DNA of 64,000 nucleotides. Origin: Actinocatenispora thailandica (GTDB taxonomy: Bacteria; Actinomycetota; Actinomycetes; Mycobacteriales; Micromonosporaceae). Below the pieces are notes generated by a model. It had not been told where the DNA came from. It searched no databases and was given only the letters and a program-made list of their open reading frames with translations. Below, one piece after another: positions 42,025 through 50,678 of the stretch (position 1 is its first letter; every line of letters starts with the position of its first letter). A program made the position numbers and the translations under genes. The stretch lies in assembly GCF_016865425.1 (NCBI RefSeq), contig NZ_AP023355.1:6322198-6386197 (forward strand), read 5' to 3'.

Positions 42025-42816
42025 TCAACCCCGTAGCCGCTTGGGCCCCAGGTAGCTGCCGCCGGTGGCGTCGATGGTGTTCGCGGTGATCCAGCCGGCG
42101 TCGTCGGTGGCCAGGAACGCCACGACGGCGGCGATGTCGGCCGGCTGGCCGATCCGCTCGATCGCCTGCCCGGCGGACACCATCGCGGCCGCCTCCGGCC
42201 GGTCGAACAGGAAGGCGGTCCGGTCGGTACGGGTCGGGCCCGGCTCGACGGTGTTGACGGTGATGCCGCGGGCACCGACCTCGTTGGCCAGGTTGCGTCC
42301 GAGGGTGGCGATCGCCGCCTTGGTCATCGCGTACGCGAGTTCACCCGGCAGCGCGATCCGGGTGACGGCGGAGCCGATGTCGATGATCCGGCCACCGGCG
42401 CCCATCGTCGGCAGCAGCCGCTGGATCAGGAAGAACGGCGTCCGCACGTTCACCGTGAACAGCCGGTCGAACCCGGCCGGCGTCTCGGTCTCGATACCGC
42501 CGTCCGACTCGCTGATCGCCGCGTTGTTGACCAGGATGTCGAGCCGGTCGCTGCCGGTGCGCTCGCGCAACCCGGCGGCCAGCGCGGCGGCGAGCCGCTC
42601 GACCGCCCCGTCGGTACCGAATTCGACCCGGATCGCGAAGGCCTGCCCGCCGGCCGCCTCGATCGCGGCGACGGTGTCCTTGGCCGCCGCGTCGTCGCTG
42701 CCGTAGTGCACCGCGACCAGCGCGCCGGCCGCGGCGAGCCGCTCGGCGATCGCCCGCCCGATGCCCCGCGAACCACCGGTCACCAGTGCCGTCCTGTCGC
42801 TCAGTTGCGCCACCAC
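42025..42816 (-). CDS. SDR-family oxidoreductase
   Basis: 263-residue classical short-chain dehydrogenase. Cofactor loop TALVTGGSRGIGRAIAERL, NNAA motif in LDILVNNAAISESDG, catalytic Ser/Tyr/Lys in IDIGSAVTRIALPGELAYAM then TKAAI, and PGPTRTDRT. It resembles 3-oxoacyl-ACP reductase or sugar dehydrogenases; the substrate is unknown. The GTG at 42816 is preferred over 42822 because GGGAG lies 5 bases upstream. The upstream gap carries an inverted repeat overlapping the promoter. Confidence 0.88.
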   Translation of the reverse strand: MVAQLSDRTALVTGGSRGIGRAIAERLAAAGALVAVHYGSDDAAAKDTVAAIEAAGGQAFAIRVEFGTDGAVERLAAALAAGLRERTGSDRLDILVNNAAISESDGGIETETPAGFDRLFTVNVRTPFFLIQRLLPTMGAGGRIIDIGSAVTRIALPGELAYAMTKAAIATLGRNLANEVGARGITVNTVEPGPTRTDRTAFLFDRPEAAAMVSAGQAIERIGQPADIAAVVAFLATDDAGWITANTIDATGGSYLGPKRLRG

Positions 42817-42830
42817 TGTCACTCCCTAAT

Positions 42831-42881
42831 TGTGTCCGTTGGATGCTGTTTACTTTAGACACAGTTTTTGGGCGAACGCAA
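42831..42881 (-). promoter_or_regulatory. Promoter with inverted repeat for the SDR gene
   Basis: On the minus strand, TTGCGT (42876-42881) and TAAAGT (42852-42857) are 18 bp apart. TGTGTC at 42831-42836 and its complement GACACA at 42858-42863 flank the -10, a likely repressor site. The controlling gene is not obvious nearby. Confidence 0.5.
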
Positions 42882-42994
42882 GCGTGATCCGACCCACCGC
42901 GACATCACGTGCCCCGGCGGCGCATGCCTCGGCGGTGCATGCCGCCAGGCATCGCACGCCGTCGGGCCCGCGGGAATACCTGCGCCGCGCCGTC

Positions 42995-43030
42995 GTTGAC
43001 CCAGATGTATTTGCGAAGTCAACTATTGAC
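42995..43030. promoter_or_regulatory. Clustered GTTGAC half-sites before LLM gene
   Basis: GTTGAC (42995-43000), GTCAAC (43018-43023) and TTGAC (43026-43030) form overlapping palindromes, GTTGAC-N17-GTCAAC and GTCAA-CTA-TTGAC. They end 15 bp before the LLM start. Confidence 0.5.
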
Positions 43031-43044
43031 AGGAGTGGCGGGCA

Positions 43045-44142
43045 ATGCAGTTCGGGATCTTCACCGTGGGGGACGTGACTCCGGACCCGACGACCGGCCG
43101 CACGCCCACCGAGGGCGAACGGATCAAGAGCATGGTCCGGATCGCGCAGAAGGCCGAAGAGGTCGGTCTGGACGTCGCCGCGTTCGGCGAACACCACAAC
43201 CCGCCGTTCGTACCGTCGTCCCCGACGACGATGCTCGGCTACGTGGCGGCCCGCACCAGCCGGCTCATCCTGTCCACCGCGACGACGCTGATCACCACCA
43301 ACGACCCGGTGAAGATCGCCGAGGACTACGCGATGCTGCAACACCTCGCGGACGGCCGGGTCGACCTGACGCTGGGCCGCGGCAACACCGGCCCGGTGTA
43401 CCCGTGGTTCGGCAAGGACATCCGGGACGGCATCGACCTCGCGATCGAGAACTACCACCTGCTGCACCGGCTGTGGACCGAGGAGGTCGTCGACTGGGAG
43501 GGCAAGCACCGCACCCCGCTGCACGGCTTCACCGCCACGCCGCGACCGCTCGACGGCGTACCGCCGTTCGTGTGGCACGGGTCGATCCGCAGCCCGGAGA
43601 TCGCCGAGCAGGCCGCCTACTACGGTGACGGGTTCTTCGCGAACCACATCTTCTGGCCGGCCGAGCACACCCAGAAGATGGTCGCGTTCTACCGCAAGCG
43701 GTTCGAGCACTACGGGCACGGCTCCGCGGACCAGGCGATCGTCGGGCTCGGCGGGCAGGTGTTCATGCGCAAGAACTCACAGGACGCGGTGCGCGAGTTC
43801 CGGCCGTACTTCGACAACGCCCCGGTGTACGGGCACGGGCCGTCGCTGGAGGAGTTCAGCGCCGAGACGCCGCTCACCGTGGGCAGCCCGCAGCAGGTCA
43901 TCGACCGTACCCTCGGGTTCCGCGACTACGTGGGTGACTACCAGCGGCAGCTGTTCCTGATGGATCACGCCGGGCTGCCGGAGAAGGTCGTCCTGGAGCA
44001 GCTCGACCTGCTCGGCGAGGAGGTGGTGCCGGTGCTGCGCAAGGAGTTCGCCGCGGTACGGCCGGCGCACGTGCCGGACGCGCCGACGCACGCCGGCCTG
44101 CTCGCCGCGAGCGGCCAGCCGATCGGCGACACGAACCGATGA
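43045..44142 (+). CDS. LLM-class flavin-dependent oxidoreductase
   Basis: 365-residue luciferase-like monooxygenase. It has MQFGIFTVGDVTPDPTTGRT at the N-terminus and the barrel landmarks DVAAFGEHHNPPFVPSSPTT, IAEDYAMLQHLADGRVDLTL and RGNTGPVYPWFG, as in actinobacterial LLM proteins of the alkanal-monooxygenase-like subclass. It needs reduced FMN from a partner. The FMN reductase 28 bp downstream fits that role, making a two-component monooxygenase. The ATG at 43045 follows AGGAG. Substrate unknown. Confidence 0.9.
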   Translation: MQFGIFTVGDVTPDPTTGRTPTEGERIKSMVRIAQKAEEVGLDVAAFGEHHNPPFVPSSPTTMLGYVAARTSRLILSTATTLITTNDPVKIAEDYAMLQHLADGRVDLTLGRGNTGPVYPWFGKDIRDGIDLAIENYHLLHRLWTEEVVDWEGKHRTPLHGFTATPRPLDGVPPFVWHGSIRSPEIAEQAAYYGDGFFANHIFWPAEHTQKMVAFYRKRFEHYGHGSADQAIVGLGGQVFMRKNSQDAVREFRPYFDNAPVYGHGPSLEEFSAETPLTVGSPQQVIDRTLGFRDYVGDYQRQLFLMDHAGLPEKVVLEQLDLLGEEVVPVLRKEFAAVRPAHVPDAPTHAGLLAASGQPIGDTNR

Positions 44143-44170
44143 GCCAGACGACGAGGCGAGGGAGCACGCG

Positions 44171-44806
44171 ATGACCGCGGCCACACCGGCCGGCCGGCGC
44201 ACCATAGTGACGATCAGCGCCGGGCTCGGGGCACCGTCCTCGACCCGGCTGCTCGCCGACCGGCTCACCGAGGCGACCGTGCACGGGCTGGCCGAGCTGG
44301 GCATCGAAGCCGACGTCGAGACCGTCGAACTGCGCGAGGCCGCGCACGACATCGCGGACAACCTCGTCACCGGCTTCGCGAACGCGAAGCTGCGCCCGGT
44401 GCTGTCCGCGGTGGCCGGCGCGGACGCGCTGATCGCGGTGACCCCGACGTTCAACGCCTCGTACAGCGGGCTGTTCAAGTCGTTCTTCGACGTACTCGAC
44501 GAGGGCACGCTCACCGACCGCCCGGTGCTGATCGGCGCCACCGGCGGGACGGCCCGGCACTCGCTGGTGCTCGACCACGCGCTGCGCCCGCTGTTCAGCT
44601 ACCTGCACGCGGTCGTGGCGCCGACCGGCGTGTACGCGGCCACCGAGGAATGGGGCGGGCCGGACGCGGAAACCGGCCTGGCGAAACGGATCCGGCGAGC
44701 CGGCCGGGAACTCGCCGCCCTGGTCGCGGCCCGCGAACCGGCCGCCGAGGCCGACCCGTTCGCCGCCGCCACCGCGTTCGAGGACCTGCTGCACGGCACC
44801 GGCTGA
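44171..44806 (+). CDS. NAD(P)H-dependent FMN reductase
   Basis: 211-residue flavodoxin-fold reductase of the CE1759/SsuE-like group. Features: IVTISAGLGAPSSTRLLADR (phosphate loop), ALIAVTPTFNASYSGLFKSF (flavin site) and VLIGATGGTARHSLVLDHAL. It likely supplies FMNH2 to the LLM monooxygenase encoded 28 bp upstream; the two form an operon. The C-terminus is Ala/Glu-rich. Alternative: a chromate/quinone reductase, less likely by context. Confidence 0.9.
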   Translation: MTAATPAGRRTIVTISAGLGAPSSTRLLADRLTEATVHGLAELGIEADVETVELREAAHDIADNLVTGFANAKLRPVLSAVAGADALIAVTPTFNASYSGLFKSFFDVLDEGTLTDRPVLIGATGGTARHSLVLDHALRPLFSYLHAVVAPTGVYAATEEWGGPDAETGLAKRIRRAGRELAALVAAREPAAEADPFAAATAFEDLLHGTG

Positions 44807-44854
44807 CCGCACCGGTCGGCCGGCCCGACCGGGTCCGGTGCCCCCGGCACCGAG

Positions 44855-46966
44855 TCAGCTGGTTGCCGGGGTGCCCCGGAGGCGTTGCAGCGCACCGAGC
44901 ACGACATCCGGACTCGTGGTGTACCAGAAGGGCGGCAGCGAGTTGCGCAGGAACGTCCCGTACGACCGGGCGGTGTGCAGGCGGGAGTCGAGCACTGCGA
45001 CCACCCCCCGGTCGGTGTCGGCGCGCACCAGCCGGCCGACCCCCTGGGCCAGCCGGACCGCCGCGGCCGGGACGCTGACCGCGGCGAAGCCGGACCCGCC
45101 GGCGGCGTCGACCGCGGCGCTGCGGGCGGCGGACAGCGGTTCGTCCGGCCGTGGGAACGGCAACCGGTCGATCACCACCAGCTGGCAGGCGTCGCCCGGC
45201 ACGTCCACCCCCTGCCACAGCGACATCACCCCGAACAGGCAGCTCGACTGCTCCTGCCGGAACTTGCGGACCAGGATCGGCAACGCCTCGTCGCCCTGCA
45301 GGTAGACCTCGACGCCGGTGGCGGCGCGCACCACCTCGGCGGCCCGGTCGGCGGCCCGGCGGGACGAGAACAGCCCGAGAGTGCGGCCACCGAGCGCCTG
45401 CACCAGCCGGACCAGCTCGTCGGCCGCCGGGTCGGACAGCCCGGACTGGGTCGGCCGCGGCAGCCGCGCCGCGACGTAGAGAATGCCCTGCTTGGCGTAG
45501 TCGAACGGGGAACCGACGTCCAGCGCCCGCCAGGCCGGCGGCTCCTCGTCGCCGTCCTCGTCCGCACCGGCGAGCAGGAACGGCTGGGTGGACCGGGTCG
45601 GCCGCAGTGACGGTGCGGCGGCACCATCGGCCGGTGGGTCCGGCCGCACGTCACCGGTGTCCGGCGTCCGCCCGTAGCCGGCCGGCAGCCCGAGGCCCGC
45701 CGCGACGGTGTCGAACCGACCGCCGAGTGCCAGGGTGGCCGAGGTGGCGACCACCGTCCGGTCGGTGAAGAGCAACGAGCGCAGCAGACCGGCGACCGAC
45801 AGCGGCGCCACGTGCAGCCCGGGATGCTCCTGGGTGATGCCCTCGACCCAGATCACGTCCTGCGGCGAGCAGTCGAGCAGCCGCTCCGCCACCTCGGCGA
45901 TCGTCTGCACGGTCGACTTCGCCTGCTGCTTGTGCACCGGGTCGGGGTCGTCGGCCCGCACGTCCCCGAACGCGTTCACCGCGGCCCGGCCGGCGGCCTG
46001 CACCAGGCTCACCGCGTCGCGCACCGCGGCCGGCAACTCCACCAGCCGGCCCGGCGGTGCCGCGGCCAGCGCCAGCGCCAGCGCGTCGGACGCCTCGGTC
46101 AGCCGGTCCAGCACCCCGCCGTCGAGCAGGGTGCGGGCCCGCCGGGTGGCCCGGTCGATCGCCTCCGCGGACAGCTCGGCCCGGGCCGCCGAGGTCATCC
46201 GGTCGGCGAGCTCGTGCGCCTCGTCGATGATCAGCACCTCGTGCGGGGGCAGGATGTGCCGGCCGGACATCATGTCGACGGCGAGCAGGCTGTGGTTGGT
46301 GACCACGATGTCGGCGGACCGGGCGCGCACCCGGGACGCCTCCGCGAAGCACTCGTCGCCGAACGGGCAGCGTTGCGCGCCGACGCATTCCCGGGCCGGC
46401 ATCGACACCGTGCGCCAGACCATGTCGTCCACGCCCGGGTCCAGCTCGTCCCGGTCGCCGGTCTCGCTGTCCGACGCCCACTCGCGCAGCCGGACCACCT
46501 GCTTGCCGATCCGGCCGGCGGCACCCAGCCACTGCGAACCGCCGCCGGACTCGCCGAACAGGTCCGGCTCCGGCTCCTCGGCGCCGGCGTCCAGCCGGGC
46601 CCGGCAGGCGTAGTGGTGCCGGCCCTTCAACACCGCGAACGTGGGCGGCCGGCCGAGCAGCGGGGTCACCGCCTCGGCCAGGCGTGGCAGGTCGTGCTCG
46701 ATCAGCTGCGCCTGCAGCGCGAGGGTGGCGGTGGACACCACCACCGGGCCGCGCTCGCGCAGCGCGCCGACCAGGTAGGCGAGCGACTTGCCGGTGCCGG
46801 TGCCGGCCTGGACCAGCAGGTGTTCCCCGGTGCGGATCGCCTCGTCGACGGCCTCGGTCATCCGCACCTGGCCGGGCCGGCTCGCCCCGCCGGGCACCGC
46901 GGCGACCGCCGCGCCCAGCAGGTCGAGGGCGGACGGTCTCCGGGTCTGCGGCACGGTGCTCGTCAC
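44855..46966 (-). CDS. dinG: DinG-family ATP-dependent DNA helicase
   Basis: 703-residue superfamily 2 helicase of the XPD/DinG class, which unwinds 5'-tailed DNA and R-loops. Walker A: LLVQAGTGTGKSLAYLVGAL. Four cysteines for an iron-sulfur cluster: HYACRARL, then ECVGAQRCPFGDECF. DEAH box: EVLIIDEAHELADRMTSAAR. Motif V/VI: SLWQGVDVPGDACQLVVIDR and RLAQGVGRLVRADTDRGVV. Full length for the family. The GTG at 46966 is chosen before the Q-like region. A repeat array with DnaA-box-like words starts 40 bp upstream. Confidence 0.92.
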   Translation of the reverse strand: MTSTVPQTRRPSALDLLGAAVAAVPGGASRPGQVRMTEAVDEAIRTGEHLLVQAGTGTGKSLAYLVGALRERGPVVVSTATLALQAQLIEHDLPRLAEAVTPLLGRPPTFAVLKGRHHYACRARLDAGAEEPEPDLFGESGGGSQWLGAAGRIGKQVVRLREWASDSETGDRDELDPGVDDMVWRTVSMPARECVGAQRCPFGDECFAEASRVRARSADIVVTNHSLLAVDMMSGRHILPPHEVLIIDEAHELADRMTSAARAELSAEAIDRATRRARTLLDGGVLDRLTEASDALALALAAAPPGRLVELPAAVRDAVSLVQAAGRAAVNAFGDVRADDPDPVHKQQAKSTVQTIAEVAERLLDCSPQDVIWVEGITQEHPGLHVAPLSVAGLLRSLLFTDRTVVATSATLALGGRFDTVAAGLGLPAGYGRTPDTGDVRPDPPADGAAAPSLRPTRSTQPFLLAGADEDGDEEPPAWRALDVGSPFDYAKQGILYVAARLPRPTQSGLSDPAADELVRLVQALGGRTLGLFSSRRAADRAAEVVRAATGVEVYLQGDEALPILVRKFRQEQSSCLFGVMSLWQGVDVPGDACQLVVIDRLPFPRPDEPLSAARSAAVDAAGGSGFAAVSVPAAAVRLAQGVGRLVRADTDRGVVAVLDSRLHTARSYGTFLRNSLPPFWYTTSPDVVLGALQRLRGTPATS

Positions 46967-47004
46967 GCCGCCCGACGCTACCCGACCCGGCCGCGCCTCC
47001 CCCG

Positions 47005-47163
47005 CGTCGTCCACAGCCCCCGGCGTTGTCCACCGGAGTCCCGGGCGTCGTCCACAGCCCCGGCGATGTACACCAAACTCCCGGGCGTCGTCCACAGCCC
47101 CCGGCGTCGGCCACCGGAGTCCCGGCGTCCCGGCGTCGTCCACAGCCCCCGGCTTCGTCCACC
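47005..47163. repeat. DnaA-box-like tandem repeat array
   Basis: Four TCGTCCACA words, at 47007-47015, 47048-47056, 47088-47096 and 47136-47144, recur every 40-48 bp. Between them lie near matches TTGTCCACC (47026), ATGTACACC (47066), TCGGCCACC (47107) and TCGTCCACC (47155), each 18-19 bp after a full word. TCGTCCACA fits the published degenerate Streptomyces DnaA box. It could also be a simple minisatellite like others in this window. Confidence 0.6.
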
Positions 47164-47204
47164 GGCCGCGGCCGGCTCGTGCGCCCCGGAGGTACCGTCG
47201 CGGC

Positions 47205-47741
47205 ATGGTTGCCGATGACTGGGTGCGGGTGCGCTATTTCAAGTACGACGGGTCGCTGCACTGGCATTTCGACGCCGTTCGGCTCGGCGCCGACCGGTTC
47301 GGCACCTGGCTGGGCGCGCCGGCCGGGACCGCCCTGCAACGCGGCTCGGAGCCGCCGCTGACCTGGGAAGTGGCGCAGGTGTTGCTGGTCGCCGAGGGCG
47401 GCAAGTGGTGGACGGCGAACTTCAACGCCGCGCCGCACCCGACCGAGATGTACTCCGACATGACCACGGTGCCCAGCTGGCACGGCGACGAGCTGCGCGC
47501 CGTCGACCTCGATCTCGACGTGGTCCGCCGCCGCGACGGCCGGATCGAACGGCTGGACGAGGACGAGTTCGCCGAGCACCAGCTGCGGTACGGCTACCCG
47601 GCCGAGGTGGTCGCCGCGGCCGAGGCGGCCGCCGACGAGGTGTTCCAGGCCGTCAGCGCCGGCGCCGAGCCGTTCGCCACCGAGTACCGCCCGTGGCTGG
47701 CCCGGGCGGGTCGGCTCACGCTGCGCGAACAGGCTGGCTAG
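47205..47741 (+). CDS. DUF402-domain protein
   Basis: 178-residue protein with DUF402 features: VRVRYFKYDGSLHWHFDAVR, WWTANFNAAPHPTEMYSDMT, DLDLDVVRRRDG and LDEDEFAEHQLRYGYPAEVV. The family includes nucleoside di/triphosphatases (NTdP) and FomD-like phosphatases, with conserved acidic residues binding metal. The C-terminal helix is Ala/Glu-rich. The ATG at 47205 has weak upstream sequence. Its stop overlaps the stop of the convergent sigma-factor gene by 4 bases. Confidence 0.82.
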   Translation: MVADDWVRVRYFKYDGSLHWHFDAVRLGADRFGTWLGAPAGTALQRGSEPPLTWEVAQVLLVAEGGKWWTANFNAAPHPTEMYSDMTTVPSWHGDELRAVDLDLDVVRRRDGRIERLDEDEFAEHQLRYGYPAEVVAAAEAAADEVFQAVSAGAEPFATEYRPWLARAGRLTLREQAG

Positions 47742-48661
47742 CCGTCGCCGCGTCGGCTCGGCGCCAGCGGCGGGAGGTGGCCCAGTTTCTCCGGGTTGAG
47801 CTGGTTGAAGACCGCGGTGATGCGGCCGTCCGCGATGCCGAACGCCATCACCACCGCGGTGTGGTTGCCGCCCAGCTCGCCCGCGCCGTACAGGCCGAGA
47901 TCGCCGTTGACCAGCACCGGCAGCAGCACCACCTCCGGGTCGTTGGCCCGCCGGCCGAGGTTGAGCAGGAAGCGGCCGACCCGCTCGGCGCCGCTGACCG
48001 GCTCCCGGATCGACGGGGCGAGGCCACCACCGTCACCGGTCAGGGTGACGTCCGGGGCCAGCACGGCGAGCAGCCCGGCCAGGTCACCCTGCTGGCACGC
48101 CCGCAGGAAGGCGGCGACGACCTGGCGCTGCTCGGCGAGCGCGGCGTCGTGCCGGGGCGCGCCGGAATCCCGCACCGCGCGCCGGCCGCGGGAGGCGAGC
48201 GCGCGGGCCGCCTCGGTGCGGATCCCGAGCGCGTCGGCGATCTGGTCGAACGGTACGTCGAACACGTCGTGCAGGACGAACGCGACGCGCTGCTCCGGGG
48301 TGAGCCGCTCCAGCAGGGCGAGCAGCGCGATGCTCACCTCGTCGGTACGGGCGGCGTGCTCGCCCGGGTCGAGCGTGCCGGTGTCGGCCAGCGGTCGCAC
48401 GACCGGCTCGGGCAGCCACGACCCGACGTACGACTCGCGGCGCACCCGCGCCGAGCGCAGCACGTCCAGGCAGATCCGGCCGGTGACGGTGGTCAGCCAG
48501 GCCCGCGGTTGCTCGATCGCGTCCTGGTCCACGTCGCGCCAGCGCAGCCACGTCTCCTGAACCGCGTCCTCGGCCTCGGCGATGCCACCGAGCAGGCGGT
48601 ATGCCACCCCGGTGAGATGGTCCCGGTGCCGCTGGAACTCGTCGGCAGCCTGGTCAGCCAT
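47738..48661 (-). CDS. ECF41-type RNA polymerase sigma factor (SigJ-like)
   Basis: 307-residue sigma factor with a C-terminal SnoaL-like domain, the ECF41 layout, in which the extension acts as an in-cis regulator. Sigma-2: DHLTGVAYRLLGGIAEAEDA then VQETWLRW. Sigma-4: LTPEQRVAFVLHDVFDVPFD with IADALGIRTEAARALASRGR. The family marker WLPEPV joins the domains, and NPEKL lies in the last 20 residues, corresponding to the ECF41 NPDKL motif. ECF41 genes usually sit beside a carboxymuconolactone decarboxylase or oxidoreductase target, which is missing here. Confidence 0.9.
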   Translation of the reverse strand: MADQAADEFQRHRDHLTGVAYRLLGGIAEAEDAVQETWLRWRDVDQDAIEQPRAWLTTVTGRICLDVLRSARVRRESYVGSWLPEPVVRPLADTGTLDPGEHAARTDEVSIALLALLERLTPEQRVAFVLHDVFDVPFDQIADALGIRTEAARALASRGRRAVRDSGAPRHDAALAEQRQVVAAFLRACQQGDLAGLLAVLAPDVTLTGDGGGLAPSIREPVSGAERVGRFLLNLGRRANDPEVVLLPVLVNGDLGLYGAGELGGNHTAVVMAFGIADGRITAVFNQLNPEKLGHLPPLAPSRRGDG

Positions 48662-48738
48662 GCTCCGATTCTGCGCCCTGCCCACGAACGGGTACCGATC
48701 CGGCCCCGGACACCGGCCCGGTGTGCCAGCGTGGAGCC

Positions 48739-49562
48739 ATGTTTCGGGCTGCCGCAGCGCGGGTCACGGCCGGTGAGCCGGACTACCCGTACCTGCGGTT
48801 CGGGCACGCGCACAACGACTACCGGCACCGGCTGCCGCTGTTCGCCGCGCTGCACTTCGGGTACGCGAGCATCGAGGCCGACGTCTGGCCGGTGCGCGGC
48901 GAGCTGCTCGTCGGGCACGGCCGGCGGGAGCTGTCGCCGGGGCGCACCCTGACCCGGCTGTACCTGGACCCGCTGGCCGAGCGGGTCGGCCGGCTCGGCG
49001 CCGTGTATCCGGGCGCACCGGGCGGGCTGCAGTTGCTGGTGGAGGCGAAGCGCCGGCCGGAGGAGTGCTGCACGCTGCTGGCCGCGCAGCTGGCCCGCTA
49101 TCCGGGCCTGTTCACCCGGTACGCGGACGGCGCCGTGCACGGGGGCCGATCAGCGTGGTGCTGACCGGCGCCGGGACCCCGCACGAGTTCGTCGCCGCCC
49201 AGCGTGACCGGCTGCTGGGCTGCGACGGGACGCTGGCCGAGGTGTCCGGCAAGCGGCTGCCGCCGCAGCTGGTGCCGCTGGTCAGCGAGCGCTGGACGAA
49301 CCTGTTCCGGTGGCGGGGCAACGGTCGGTTCCCGACCCGGGAGCGACGCCGGCTGGCCGGGCTGGTCGACCGGGTGCACGCGGACGGGCGGGCGCTGCGG
49401 TTCTGGGGTGGCCCGTCCTGGCGGTCCGGGGTGCGCCGCCGGTTCTGGCGCGAGCTGGCCACCGCCGGGGTGGACTATCTCGGCAGCGATCACCTGCGTG
49501 AACTTGCCGACCTCGCCGCCGATCTGGGTACCCGGGTGGACGCCGGTACGTCGCCACGGTGA
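48739..49562 (+). pseudogene. PI-PLC/GDPD-like phosphodiesterase, frameshifted
   Basis: Encodes a protein resembling the phosphatidylinositol-phospholipase C-like phosphodiesterases related to glycerophosphodiesterases: FGHAHNDYRHRLPLFAALHF, SIEADVWPVRGELLVGHGRR, LTRLYLDPLAERVG and LLVEAKRRPEE. It stops early at 49164 in this frame. The expected continuation GPISVVLTGAGTPHEFVAAQ, then RFWGGPSWRSG and DYLGSDHLRELADLA, lies in another frame up to 49562. The shift maps to the five G bases at 49141-49145; six would restore one ~275-residue protein. Either a sequencing error or a recent mutation. The ATG is at 48739. Confidence 0.75.
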
Positions 49563-49602
49563 TCGAGATCTCCACGCTGCGGGCGGTTGCCCGGCCTCGC
49601 GG

Positions 49603-50565
49603 TCAGCCGAGCTGGCCGTGCCGCTTGAGGACCCGTACCGACGGGGCGGTTTCGTAGCCGGTGACGCCGGGGAGCCGGCCGATCGGGCCGCCGAGGTACT
49701 CGTACAGCGCGCGGGCGTCCGGGCAGCTGATGCTCGCGATCAGGTTGGTCGGTCCGGTCACCGCGGCGGCGAAGTTCACCGGGTGGTGCCGGATCAGCTC
49801 GTCGGCCGCCGCGAACAGCTGGTTGGGCAGTACCGACAGGAAGATCATCGCGGTGGTGTCGATCTCGATCAGGTCGTTGACCAGGTCGATGTCGAACCGG
49901 ACCTGGCCGCTCGCGCGCAGCGCGTCGAGCCGGCGCCGGGCGGTCGACTCCGAGCAGCCGGCGGCGCCGGCGAGTTCGGCGTGGCCGGCCCGCCCGTCGC
50001 GGCCGAGCACCGCGAGGATCGCGCGGTCGGCCGCGTCCGGCGCCGTGTGCGGCGGGTCGACCGGTGGTGGCTGCCGCAGCGCGTCCACCTCGTCGGGGTC
50101 GAGACCGCCGCCGAGCCGGTGCACGAACAGCGCCGGGTCCGGCTCGTAGCCGCGGAGCAGCTGGTACGCGGTGAAGTCGGTGATCCGCGGGGTGCGCGGC
50201 AGCTTGCCGAGCAGCAGCGCGTCCCGGCTGGCCCGGGTGTCCGGGCGGGTGGAGCACAGCACCTCGCTGCCGCCGGAGACCAGGTGCACCCAGTACGTGT
50301 CGGTGCGGCGGGCGAGCGCCTCGGCGATCGGCGCCGCCGCGTCCGGGGTGCTGCGCAGCCGGAAGAACCACTGCTCCATCCCGTACCACTCGGGGACGCC
50401 GACGACGCGCAGCCCGCCGGACGACCGGAGCCGCGCGTACCGCCGGGCGACGGTCTGGTCGGACACCCCGAGCACGGCGCCGATCCGCGCGAACGAGGCA
50501 CGGCCGTCCACCTTCAACGCGTGCACGAGCCGCCGGTCGAGCCGATCGAGCGCGACGGATTCCAT
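49603..50565 (-). CDS. Lrp/AsnC-family regulator, double type
   Basis: 320-residue protein with two AsnC-type helix-turn-helix units, ALDRLDRRLVHALKVDGRA followed by RIGAVLGVSDQTVARRYARL, and DRAILAVLGRDGRAGHAELA then GCSESTARRRLDAL. The second half ends in a RAM-like ligand domain with VVTGPTNLIASISC-like text. Such tandem Lrp proteins are common in actinomycetes. The ATG at 50565 is chosen before ESVALDRLD; the ORF's longer N-terminus would run through the divergent promoter. It is divergent from an MFS transporter at 50679 and probably controls it. Confidence 0.87.
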   Translation of the reverse strand: MESVALDRLDRRLVHALKVDGRASFARIGAVLGVSDQTVARRYARLRSSGGLRVVGVPEWYGMEQWFFRLRSTPDAAAPIAEALARRTDTYWVHLVSGGSEVLCSTRPDTRASRDALLLGKLPRTPRITDFTAYQLLRGYEPDPALFVHRLGGGLDPDEVDALRQPPPVDPPHTAPDAADRAILAVLGRDGRAGHAELAGAAGCSESTARRRLDALRASGQVRFDIDLVNDLIEIDTTAMIFLSVLPNQLFAAADELIRHHPVNFAAAVTGPTNLIASISCPDARALYEYLGGPIGRLPGVTGYETAPSVRVLKRHGQLG

Positions 50566-50678
50566 CGTTCGACCATAACTGACGTCGGATTCCGCCACGG
50601 AAACCCGCGTGATTGGGAATCGCGCCGCGACCGCCGCACGCTGGCCGGCGAGACGAATCCGCAACGGGAGGAACGATC

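Noticed and set aside
47005-47163. A chromosomal replication origin
   Set aside because: DnaA-like words are clustered, but no dnaA, dnaN or recF and no AT-rich unwinding segment are present.
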